Shown: positions 1 to 6,502, counted from the stretch's first letter. The stretch is 7,456 nt of DNA from Verrucomicrobiia bacterium (GCA_026417675.1 JAOACV010000107.1:1-7456); one strand, 5' to 3'. Translations and numbers: made by a program. The notes: a model not told the origin generated them from the sequence alone.

Positions 1-82
1 AAAACCGCAAGACGAGTCCGAGGAGGAAGAATCGAAACCTCGAATGAGGCGCGTCGAGGAATCCGACACCGGCCGGCGATAA
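1..82 (+). CDS. Probable C-terminal end of an upstream gene, cut by the window edge
   Basis: One reading frame (codons starting at position 2) is open from the window edge to a TAA at 80-82. It encodes 26 residues that are almost all charged or polar: a run of Asp/Glu/Ser followed by Arg-rich and Glu-rich stretches, ending in Gly-Arg-Arg. Such hydrophilic, low-complexity tails are common at protein C-termini, and the run of GAG/GAA codons looks coding. A second frame is also open, to a TAA at about 100, but its Arg/Gly-rich product is less convincing. No domain is visible and no function can be assigned. The gene would lie on the same strand as rnc, with about 167 nt between them. Confidence 0.4.
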   Translation, partial: KPQDESEEEESKPRMRRVEESDTGRR

Positions 83-87
83 ACATG

Positions 88-178
88 CTGCGAGATAGGT
101 AAGTTGAGCGGAGTCTCCGAGGCGGATTGCGTTTTCTGAACGCGATTCACCTACATGGTTGACAGAACGATCTCGCAG
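88..178. repeat. Wide-spaced 9-bp perfect inverted repeat with internal hairpins, in the rnc leader
   Basis: CTGCGAGAT at 88-96 is the exact reverse complement of ATCTCGCAG at 170-178. The outer stem can be extended with bulges: CATG 84-87 with CATG 183-186, and AAA 81-83 with TTT 191-193. Between the arms lie a small hairpin CGG/CCG (109-111 with 117-119), a hairpin GCGTT/AACGC with a 5-nt loop (129-133 with 139-143), and a weak GTT/AAC (158-160 with 166-168). AGGT 97-100 could instead pair with ACCT 149-152. As RNA this could fold into a multi-branched, cloverleaf-like shape. It is not a tRNA: there is no GTTCRA T-loop and no proper D-arm. It could be a structured leader, a small RNA, or a DNA-level operator. 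Pairing was done by eye, with no folding energy computed. Confidence 0.4.
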
Positions 179-188
179 CGGCCATGCT
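159..188 (+). promoter_or_regulatory. Candidate sigma-70-type promoter for rnc
   Basis: A perfect -35 hexamer TTGACA occupies 159-164. At 18-nt spacing lies CATGCT (183-188), a weak -10 that keeps A2, T3 and T6 of TATAAT. Transcription would start near 195 and give a leader of about 55 nt before the GTG at 250. The right arm of the 9-bp inverted repeat (170-178) falls between the two boxes, where a bound repressor would block RNA polymerase. The -10 match is poor, so transcription from further upstream is also possible. Confidence 0.35.
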
Positions 189-249
189 TGTTTGGGTTTG
201 TTGCATCTTCGGACTTGGCAGGGACGGGCGATTCCTCTAGGTTTGTAGC

Positions 250-987
250 GTGGCCGATCTGACGCAGCTAGAAGAGCGCCTCGGTCACCGGTTCGCCCGG
301 CGCGAACTGTTGAGCGAGGCGCTCACGCACCGTTCGGTGGTGCATGAAAGCGGACCGCGAGGCAAAGCGGGCGCGGGGCAGCGGCACGCCGACAATCAGC
401 GGCTGGAGTTCTTCGGGGACGCCGTTTTGCAACTGGTGCTTACCGAGGAGGTTTATCAGCGTTTCCCCAACGGCGACGAGGGACAACTAACCAAGCTGCG
501 CGCGCGGCTGGCCAACCGCCACATGCTCTATCACATGGCCCGCCAGTTGTCGTTGGGCGATTATCTCTGCCTCGGCAAGGGTGAGGAAACCAGCGGCGGG
601 CGCAGCCGTCCTTCCAATCTGGCCGACGCGTTCGAGGCGGTCGTCGGCGCGCTGTATCAGGACGGCGGCTTGGATGTCGCCCGGCGGTTTATCAGGAACC
701 TGTTTCAGGCCGAGATGGAACGACTGGGCAGCAGCGCCCAGGAGGACAACCCGAAGGGAATGTTGCAGGAAATGCTGCAAGACCACTACGCCAGGAACCC
801 GGTCTATCGCATCACCAGCCAGACCGGCCCTGACCACGCCAAGCACTTCGAGGCGGTGGTGGAATTCGACGGCCGCGAACTCGGCCGCGGCGCGGGCGGG
901 AGCAAGAAGGAAGCGGAAATGAAGGCGGCCATGGAAGCCATCGCCAAGCTCCGGGCGGAAGCCGTCGAGAACAAATCCGAGGACTGA
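250..987 (+). CDS. rnc: Ribonuclease III
   Basis: RNase III is a homodimeric, Mg2+-dependent endonuclease that cuts double-stranded RNA; it matures rRNA and turns over structured mRNAs in the cytoplasm. The 245-residue product has both expected parts. The N-terminal nuclease domain carries the signature NQRLEFFGDAVL at residues 49-60, with metal ligands Glu53 and Asp57, and a second acidic pair Asp126 and Glu129 in LADAFEA. A double-stranded-RNA-binding domain spans about residues 166-235, from NPKGMLQEMLQ to the Lys-rich GGSKKEAEMKAA helix. By alignment, Gln50 stands where E. coli has Glu38, a substitution I recall from other bacterial homologues. An extra Gly/Arg/Lys-rich loop (about residues 33-47) precedes the signature, consistent with 245 residues against 226 in E. 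coli. The GTG start gives the usual N-terminus (LEERLGHRF), but the ribosome-binding site is weak, with only AGG at 239-241. The gene converges on glnE. Confidence 0.97.
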   Translation: MADLTQLEERLGHRFARRELLSEALTHRSVVHESGPRGKAGAGQRHADNQRLEFFGDAVLQLVLTEEVYQRFPNGDEGQLTKLRARLANRHMLYHMARQLSLGDYLCLGKGEETSGGRSRPSNLADAFEAVVGALYQDGGLDVARRFIRNLFQAEMERLGSSAQEDNPKGMLQEMLQDHYARNPVYRITSQTGPDHAKHFEAVVEFDGRELGRGAGGSKKEAEMKAAMEAIAKLRAEAVENKSED

Positions 988-1030
988 TCCCTCGCTGGCC
1001 CACGGCGGCGCGTCCGGGGGCGGGTTTCGA
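988..1030. other. Short convergent gap between rnc and glnE, no clear terminator
   Basis: Only 43 nt separate the stop codons of the converging genes. The stretch is very GC-rich and contains an imperfect CCCACG/CGT..GGG hairpin possibility, but no T-run follows it on either strand. I see no intrinsic terminator, so the two transcripts probably overlap at their 3' ends or end by another mechanism. Confidence 0.5.
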
Positions 1031-3961
1031 TCAACCGAGTTTGAAGACCTTCCGATACAGCTCCCTCACGCGCTGTCGCGCCGCGCGATAGAGCTTCCAG
1101 AACTCATCCAGCGACGGCGCTCCGAGACGGCAGGCCAGCGCGGTTTGATCCTCCACCGACGCGGGCAGGGTGGACACCGGGCTGTTGTGCAGCCGTCGCA
1201 ACACCAGTTCCACGCGCCGCTGCAACATGTAGTCCTCGCGCAACTGGTGCGCCTCCCGCGCGGTCAGAGCGCCAGCTTCCGCCAGCGCCGCCAGCGCCGC
1301 CAGCGTGTGCGGCTGGCGCGCGGCCGGATGCGACGCGCCGCAACGCATCTGAAGCGCCTGCACGATGAATTCCGCCTCGATGATGCCGCCCGCGCCGGTC
1401 TTGAGGTTCATTTCAGGATGCTTCTGATCGCCGCGCTCGCGCTCCACGCGGTCGCGCATCCGGGCGATTTCTGCCATCTCCGCGTCGGTGAGCGGCCTGC
1501 CATAGACGTGCCTGTCCACCAACCGCTGGAACTCCGCGCCGAGCGCCGCGTCGCCCGCGATGAAACGCGCTTTTGTCAACGCCTGTCGCTCCCACAACAG
1601 CATGCGTTTCTCGAAATAGGCGGCGTAGGCGTCGAGGGATTGCGCCAGCACGCCCTTGTCGCCGTCCGGCCGCAGGCGGGCGTCGAGCGCGTAGACCGAG
1701 CCTTCGTCGGTCTGCTGGCCCATGAATTCGATCAGCCGCTTGGCGAATGCGACTGCCGCGTTGGTCTCGGCTAGACCGCCGCGGGTGACGAACAACACGT
1801 CGAGGTCGGCGCCGTAGCTGAGTTCGTGGCCGCCGAACTTGCCGACACCGATGACGGCAAAAGGCAGGCGTTGTTTTTTGAGTTCCTTGGCCACGGCGGG
1901 CACGGCGAAATCCACGCACGCCTCGGCAAGCGTGGAGAGTTCGTCGTGAACCTGTTCGAGGTTGCTGAGGCCGAGCACGTCGCGCACGCCGCAGCGGAGC
2001 ATTTCAGCCCGTTTGTAGATACGCAGCCAGGCGTCGGGTTTGGCGCGTCCGCGCATGTCGCGCAGTTCCGCCAGCACGTCGGCGCGGGTCTTGTAGCGGC
2101 GCACGATGTCGAGCCGCGTGACCTCCTCGAACAGACCCGGATCGCGCACGACCACGTCGGCGAGGAAACGGCTGTTGTCGAACAGGCGCAGCAGCAGCTC
2201 GATGGTCTTCGGACTGGACGCCAGCGCCTCAAACAGCGTCGCGCGCGAACCGTAGGACTCGGCGAAGCGTTGCAGTTGTTTGAGCGCCTCGTCCGGCTCG
2301 GCAAGGCCCGCCACCGTGGTGCCGCCGCCCTCCGCGGGATGGTCGGCGATGGAGTGCGGGTTGACCGCGCGCAGGATTTCCGGCAAGATGCGCGCGAACA
2401 GCTCGCTGGTGCGCGCCGAGATGTGGACGTGGCCGGTCCCGCGCGCCATTTCGTAGAGGGTCTTGGCCGCCGCTTCGGGCTTGCGGAATCCGGCCGCGGC
2501 GAGCGCCTTCACAAACTCCGCCTGCCGGCTTTCGTCCGCAAACAACCGCCGCCACCGGGCGCGGCCCTCGCTGCGCGGTTTGCCCAGCAGCCGGTCGTAG
2601 ATGGCGCGCACGCGGGTGGTGTGCCGGCGCAGGTGTTTCTCGAATGCCGCGATCGTTTTGAACTTGAGCGAGCGCGTCAGCCGCAGCAAGGCGGCATGGT
2701 CGGTCGGGATCGTGTGGGTTTGCAACCCCGCCTCCATTTGAAGGCGGTGTTCGACCGTGCGCAAGAAACGATAAGCCGCGAGCAGGTCGTTGACCTCGTG
2801 TTGCGGCAGACGCTCATACTGGCCGAGTTTTCGCAGCGCCTCCATGGTGTTGGGCGTTTGCAGGAACGGCATCGCGCCCGCGTGGAAGAGCTGGAGGGTC
2901 TGCACGATGAACTCGATCTCGCGAATGCCGCCGACGCCGAGCTTGACGTGCCGTGTCAGCCGCGCGTCGCCGACCACCTCGCGTTCGATGCGCTGCTTGA
3001 TGGCGGCGATCTCGGCAATCACGTCCTCGCTGAGCGAGCGGGGATAGCGGAACGACTGGATGGTCTCAAGGAACTCGTTCACCAAAGGGGCGCTGCCGGC
3101 GGCCCAACGCGCCTTGATGAGCATCATGCGCTCCCAAGTCTCGCCGCGACTGGCGTAGTAGTGCTCGAAGCTGGCCAGCGAGCGCACCAGCGGCCCGGCG
3201 CTGCCTTCCGGGCGCAGCCGCAGGTCTATGCGGAACAAGTCTCCCTCCGGCGTGCGGGCCGCAACGGAGGTCACGATGGCTTCGGCGAGCTTGGTGAAAA
3301 ACTGCGCGTTGGACATCACGCGCCGGCCGTCGCGCGTCACCTCGCCATCCTGCTCGTAGAGAAACATCACGTCAATGTCGCTGCTGTAGTTCAGTTCCTG
3401 CCCGCCCTGTTTGCCCAGCGCGATGATGGCAAAGTCCGGCGGTTGGGGCTCGCCAATGCGGGCGGTCAGGTCCCGCCAATGAATCGCCAGCACGTGCCGC
3501 AGGCACACGTCGGCCAGGTCGGAAAGCTCGCGCACGGTCTGTTCAAGGCTGGCGCGGCCGGAGAGGTCGCGCAGGCCGATGCGAACCATCTCGCGGCGTT
3601 TGAACCGGCGGAGGGCGTTGAGCTTGTTGTCGGCGGAGACCGCCACGTCCACGATTTCGCGCGCCTCCCTTTCCAGGGACTGAACCGGGCGGTCTTCGTC
3701 CAGATGCGCCCCTGTCAACAGCCAGTCCACGTATTCCGGATGCCGCACTAGCGTGTCGCTGATGGTCTGCGACACACCCAAAGCTTCGGCCAGCAACCTG
3801 CCCAACCAGTCATGGTCGGCCAGCAATTTCAACATCGCCTCCCGGTCCGGCGCGGCGTCGAGCAGGCGCTGAAAGTTCCTTTGCGCCCGCTCCGGGTCGG
3901 CCGAGGCGCGGCAGGCGCGCGCCAGGGCGGCGGGCAGGGCAGGTGGAACCATGGATTTCAT
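1031..3961 (-). CDS. glnE: Bifunctional glutamine synthetase adenylyltransferase/deadenylase
   Basis: GlnE attaches AMP to, and phosphorolytically removes it from, a conserved tyrosine of glutamine synthetase, so that activity follows nitrogen status, usually on signals from the PII protein GlnB. The 976-residue protein (E. coli 946) has two nucleotidyltransferase domains. The N-terminal one, by family precedent the deadenylase, has GKQGGQELNYSSDID (residues 183-197; Asp195, Asp197) and a third acidic residue, Asp246, in RIDLRLRPEG. The C-terminal one, the adenylylase, has GKFGGHELSYGADLD (707-721; Asp719, Asp721) and Asp760 in LDARLRPDG. Each is followed by its helical partner, starting KLGVGGIREIEF (340-351) and KTGAGGIIEAEF (854-865). 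Both active sites look intact, so both activities are expected. The ATG directly abuts the rhomboid TAG stop and has no Shine-Dalgarno sequence, which points to translational coupling; Met4 is an alternative start. It is the last gene of the minus-strand operon. Confidence 0.97.
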   Translation of the reverse strand: MKSMVPPALPAALARACRASADPERAQRNFQRLLDAAPDREAMLKLLADHDWLGRLLAEALGVSQTISDTLVRHPEYVDWLLTGAHLDEDRPVQSLEREAREIVDVAVSADNKLNALRRFKRREMVRIGLRDLSGRASLEQTVRELSDLADVCLRHVLAIHWRDLTARIGEPQPPDFAIIALGKQGGQELNYSSDIDVMFLYEQDGEVTRDGRRVMSNAQFFTKLAEAIVTSVAARTPEGDLFRIDLRLRPEGSAGPLVRSLASFEHYYASRGETWERMMLIKARWAAGSAPLVNEFLETIQSFRYPRSLSEDVIAEIAAIKQRIEREVVGDARLTRHVKLGVGGIREIEFIVQTLQLFHAGAMPFLQTPNTMEALRKLGQYERLPQHEVNDLLAAYRFLRTVEHRLQMEAGLQTHTIPTDHAALLRLTRSLKFKTIAAFEKHLRRHTTRVRAIYDRLLGKPRSEGRARWRRLFADESRQAEFVKALAAAGFRKPEAAAKTLYEMARGTGHVHISARTSELFARILPEILRAVNPHSIADHPAEGGGTTVAGLAEPDEALKQLQRFAESYGSRATLFEALASSPKTIELLLRLFDNSRFLADVVVRDPGLFEEVTRLDIVRRYKTRADVLAELRDMRGRAKPDAWLRIYKRAEMLRCGVRDVLGLSNLEQVHDELSTLAEACVDFAVPAVAKELKKQRLPFAVIGVGKFGGHELSYGADLDVLFVTRGGLAETNAAVAFAKRLIEFMGQQTDEGSVYALDARLRPDGDKGVLAQSLDAYAAYFEKRMLLWERQALTKARFIAGDAALGAEFQRLVDRHVYGRPLTDAEMAEIARMRDRVERERGDQKHPEMNLKTGAGGIIEAEFIVQALQMRCGASHPAARQPHTLAALAALAEAGALTAREAHQLREDYMLQRRVELVLRRLHNSPVSTLPASVEDQTALACRLGAPSLDEFWKLYRAARQRVRELYRKVFKLG
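1281..1305. repeat. 9-bp tandem repeat inside glnE
   Basis: The unit GCCAGCGCC occurs nearly three times in a row (1281-1289, 1290-1298, then a partial copy). On the minus strand it encodes the Ala-Leu-Ala run at about residues 887-895 of GlnE, in the C-terminal helical domain. The unit is a multiple of three, so slippage would change helix length without breaking the frame. Confidence 0.7.
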
Positions 3962-4879
3962 CTAGCGCCGGGACGAATCATCGGGCCGCGATCGCGACCG
4001 ATCGCGCAAGACGCCCTGCGCCTGTTCCAAAATCCTGCGCTCGCGGTGCGTCAGGCTCCCGATGCCTTTGCGCGCGATCTTCTCCAAGATTGGGTCCACC
4101 TGTTCTTCCAGAAACTTTTCGCTCGTGAACTCGCGCTTCTCACGCCGTCGCTGCCACCAGCCCGTCAACGGCCGCAGCGCCGCTTGAAGCTTCTCAACTG
4201 GCCACGACGGCTCGCCCCAGCCGAGCCACTTGACGAACACGTAGCCGACCACGATGCCGCCGAGGTGCGCCAGATGAGCGACGCCGCTGGAGGTGTCCAT
4301 CAGCGAGGAATAACCCACTAGCGCGACGGCGATCCATGCCCACCACTTGGCTTTCATCGTGACTGGCAGCACGAAGAACAGCAACATGGTGATCGGCCGT
4401 TCGGGGAACAACGTCGCGAACGCGATCAGCACCGCGCCGACCGCCGCCGACGCGCCCACGAGTAACGACGGCGCGAACGCGTTGGCCGCAAGCCAGAAAC
4501 CCGCCCCAACCAGACCGCCGATCGCGTATAGCCGGACAAAAAGCCGCGAGCCGAGCTGTTGCTCCACATCATTCCCAAACATCCACAGCGCGAGCATGTT
4601 CAGCAGCAGATGCAGCAGGCCGCCATGCAGGAACATGTAGGTCGCCACCTGCCAGAGTTTGCCCGACGCCAGCCCCTCGCCGCTGAGCGCGAACCATTCG
4701 TCGAAGACACGGCTCCACGCCATCCCCAATCCCGCCGAGCGACCGCCCAGCACCAGCAGCGTTTGGAAGGCGAACACGCCCGCGTTAGCCAGCAGCAAGA
4801 CTTTCACCACCGGCGTGGGCGTTCCCAGAAAGCCCAATCCCGGCGTGTCATAGCCTTGCCAATAATCACGTCGTCTCAT
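3962..4879 (-). CDS. Rhomboid-family intramembrane serine protease with charged C-terminal tail
   Basis: Rhomboids cleave transmembrane substrates within the membrane using a Ser-His dyad. In this 305-residue protein the nucleophile motif is GASAA (residues 142-146, Ser144), and the catalytic histidine is most likely His205 in AHLGG (204-208), with an extra His202 just before it. His90 and Asn94 in FLHGGLLHLLLNM match the conserved His/Asn of transmembrane segment 2 that forms the oxyanion hole. Hydrophobic stretches near 23-45, 82-101, 114-133, 141-158, 163-177, 180-194 and 201-218 fit the six-helix core plus one extra. After about residue 220 comes a soluble, highly charged tail; its part at 252-291 resembles the short domain (DUF6576, as I recall) found at the end of many rhomboids from Bacteroidota and Verrucomicrobiota. 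The ATG overlaps the preceding stop as ATGA, and a GAGG lies about 11 nt upstream. The natural substrate is unknown. Confidence 0.95.
   Translation of the reverse strand: MRRRDYWQGYDTPGLGFLGTPTPVVKVLLLANAGVFAFQTLLVLGGRSAGLGMAWSRVFDEWFALSGEGLASGKLWQVATYMFLHGGLLHLLLNMLALWMFGNDVEQQLGSRLFVRLYAIGGLVGAGFWLAANAFAPSLLVGASAAVGAVLIAFATLFPERPITMLLFFVLPVTMKAKWWAWIAVALVGYSSLMDTSSGVAHLAHLGGIVVGYVFVKWLGWGEPSWPVEKLQAALRPLTGWWQRRREKREFTSEKFLEEQVDPILEKIARKGIGSLTHRERRILEQAQGVLRDRSRSRPDDSSRR
3987..4006 (-). other. 8-bp perfect hairpin just upstream of the glnE start
   Basis: CGCGATCG at 3987-3994 is followed by a 4-nt loop and then CGATCGCG at 3999-4006, a perfect 8-bp stem. It lies in the last codons of the rhomboid gene (Arg-Asp-Arg-Ser-Arg-Ser-Arg) and ends 25 nt before the glnE ATG on the transcribed minus strand. 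No T-run follows, so it is not an intrinsic terminator. It could influence coupled translation or mRNA processing at this junction, or be a by-product of repeated Arg/Ser codons. Confidence 0.55.
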
Positions 4880-5253
4880 GCCGGCTCGATCCTCACCGTC
4901 TCGCCGTCGCGCGTCGGGCGCAACACGGTCGCGTCACCGGTCACTTTGCCCACGACGTTAACCGCGCTGGCGGGCCGGATTTCGTCGCCGCAGCTCACCG
5001 GCGTCGGTCCGAAGAAAATGCAGAACGCGCGGCCCGGCGGCCAGTAAGCCAGATCGCCTATCGCCACAACTTCCCTCGGATCCTCCGGTTCCGCAACCAC
5101 CGGGATGCGGAAATAAATCTCGTCGCCCCAACGTTGGCCGCTGGCTTCAATCGGCAGCGCCCGCAGAATCGCCTCCGCAGTGCGGCTGGCATTGAGTTCG
5201 GCCGCCAGACACACGTTGCCGACGGTGATGCGGATGTTTCGGGTCGTTGTCAT
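4876..5253 (-). CDS. Cyclophilin-like fold protein (TM1367/DUF369 type)
   Basis: This 125-residue cytosolic protein begins MTTTRNIRITVG and matches my recollection of the small cyclophilin-like family typified by Thermotoga TM1367 (Pfam Cyclophil_like, formerly DUF369). The diagnostic stretch is GDLAYWPPGRAFCIFFG at residues 66-82, then PTP, then DEIRPASAVNVVG at 90-102. Family members fold like cyclophilin, but peptidyl-prolyl isomerase activity is not established for them and their role is unknown. The sequence has no signal peptide or membrane segment. The frame stays open further upstream inside the aldo/keto reductase gene, but the family similarity begins at this ATG, which sits 13 nt after that gene's stop with only a weak GAG-type ribosome-binding site. 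Its TGA overlaps the rhomboid ATG by 4 nt. The family assignment is fairly secure; the function is not. Confidence 0.85.
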   Translation of the reverse strand: MTTTRNIRITVGNVCLAAELNASRTAEAILRALPIEASGQRWGDEIYFRIPVVAEPEDPREVVAIGDLAYWPPGRAFCIFFGPTPVSCGDEIRPASAVNVVGKVTGDATVLRPTRDGETVRIEPA

Positions 5254-5266
5254 GTTGCTCGGTCCG

Positions 5267-6502
5267 TCACGCCAGCAGCGCGTGAGCGGCTTTAAGCTTT
5301 TGGACGATCGCGAGGCGGCTGGGACATGTTTGCTCGCAACGGCCGCATCCGGTGCAGGCGGATGCTTGTTGATGGCTCGCCAGTGATGCATATAGCTCAC
5401 GCGCATCCCGGCGATGGCCGTAGTTTTGGTAATACATGCGGAAGCGCAGGATGTCGGGAATGCGAACGCCCGCCGGGCAGTTCGGCACGCAGGTCTCGCA
5501 CATTCGACAGTAATCGCCGGTGGCCAGCGCCGCGTATTGCTCCAACAAGCGCTCGTGAGATGCCGTGAGCTTCTTCGTAACCGCCGCGCAGTCCTCAACC
5601 ACGTCTTGAACGGCGCCCATCCCGACGATGGCGCAGGAGACGTTCGGGTTTTTGAGCACCCACATCAGGAACGCTTGGTAGAGGTTCTGCTTGCCGGAGA
5701 CCTTCAGCTCCTTGAGCAGCCAGGCCACCTTGGGATCGTCGGTCTTCTTGGCCCAGTTGGGAATGAAGTGGCCGGTCATCGGCTTGATCACCATGACGCC
5801 CACGTCCTTCTTCCTGCACAGCTCGAATAATTCCTCCGTGCCCACGCGGTCGGTCTTCTCCGTCCACTTGGCAAGATTCATGTAGTTGTAGGGCTGGAGG
5901 ATGAAGTCCACTTGGTTAGCTTCGATTCTCTCGCGGTGCTTTTCAGGAACGTGGCAGCTCATCCCGATGAAGCGAATCTTACCCTGTTGTTTAAGCTTTG
6001 CTGCGGCCTCCTGAAATCCCTCGCTCCAGCCACCGTGGGCGAAGTAGCCGTCAAGGACATCGGTCTGAAACCGTTGCAGGCTCCGCTCGCAGTCGGCGAT
6101 GACCGCCTTGGCATCCTTCTTGCCCGACGCGGTGAAGATGAAGACGTCCTTGCGCCGGCCCTTCAGCGCGCGGCCGAGAATCTCCTCGGTGTCGTGATAG
6201 CTGGCGGAGGTGGCAACAAAGTTGCCGCCAAGCTCCAGCAGCTTGTGCGTGATCGCGGGAAGCTCCTCGCGATAGCGGTTGAAGAGTTCCGGTCCCAATT
6301 GTTGGGAGCGCAGCCCGCTGGCACAGCCAAGACCGATTTCGGAAATCATCAGGTTCGTCCGGCCAAGGCGACGATACTTCATCGAGGAGGCCGAATCGCC
6401 TGCCGATGCCGCCGGACGGTTTTCCGCCAGCGCGCCCAACGCAGCCGCTGTGGTCGTTCCGAGAAACTGGCGACGGGTCACGAAGCGTCCTCTGGTCTTC
6501 AA
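5267..6502 (-). CDS. Tat-exported aldo/keto reductase with two C-terminal [4Fe-4S] motifs
   Basis: The 411-residue product has three parts. Residues 1-34 are a twin-arginine signal (VTRRQFLG, Arg10-Arg11, then an Ala-rich stretch, with likely cleavage after Ala-Ser-Ala at 32-34), implying export in a folded, cofactor-loaded state. Residues 41 to about 310 form an aldo/keto reductase barrel starting MKYRRLGRTNLMISEIGLG. Residues 332-342 (Cys332, 335, 338, 342) and 383-393 (Cys383, 386, 389, 393) are two CxxCxxCxxxC-Pro ferredoxin motifs, each able to bind a [4Fe-4S] cluster. By alignment the catalytic Tyr102 and His156 remain, but the usual Asp is Ala97 and the usual Lys is Ala125, so standard NADPH carbonyl reduction is doubtful. 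The substrate is unknown. The TTG start is favoured by a strong Shine-Dalgarno 7 nt upstream; the internal GTG at Val8 would keep the Tat motif but lacks that site. First gene of the four-gene operon. Confidence 0.93.
   Translation of the reverse strand: MKTRGRFVTRRQFLGTTTAAALGALAENRPAASAGDSASSMKYRRLGRTNLMISEIGLGCASGLRSQQLGPELFNRYREELPAITHKLLELGGNFVATSASYHDTEEILGRALKGRRKDVFIFTASGKKDAKAVIADCERSLQRFQTDVLDGYFAHGGWSEGFQEAAAKLKQQGKIRFIGMSCHVPEKHRERIEANQVDFILQPYNYMNLAKWTEKTDRVGTEELFELCRKKDVGVMVIKPMTGHFIPNWAKKTDDPKVAWLLKELKVSGKQNLYQAFLMWVLKNPNVSCAIVGMGAVQDVVEDCAAVTKKLTASHERLLEQYAALATGDYCRMCETCVPNCPAGVRIPDILRFRMYYQNYGHRRDARELYASLASHQQASACTGCGRCEQTCPSRLAIVQKLKAAHALLA

Noticed and set aside
88..178. 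tRNA-like gene (long outer stem, three internal hairpins, anticodon-like TTTCTGA loop)
   Set aside because: There is no GTTCRA T-loop, no D-arm consensus, the T-arm stem is only about 3 bp and the outer stem is 9 bp. It does not meet tRNA or tRNA-Sec architecture.
1005..1030. Possible intrinsic terminator after rnc
   Set aside because: The stem is imperfect and only three Ts follow, so it is not supported.
1826..3751. A 641-codon open frame on the + strand, antisense to glnE
   Set aside because: It is a shadow of glnE caused by GC-rich codon bias. The translation is rich in His, Arg, Gly and Gln with no recognisable domain, while the minus-strand frame encodes an intact two-domain GlnE.
3988..3995. 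GCGATCGC octamer resembling the cyanobacterial HIP1 repeat
   Set aside because: Only one full copy is present, as part of a local hairpin. The gene content does not suggest a cyanobacterium.
5254..5598. Upstream extension of the cyclophilin-like frame (to a 240-residue protein)
   Set aside because: The extra 115 residues overlap the Fe-S domain of the aldo/keto reductase and are Arg/Thr/Ala-rich with no family similarity. The ATG at 5253 gives the normal family N-terminus.
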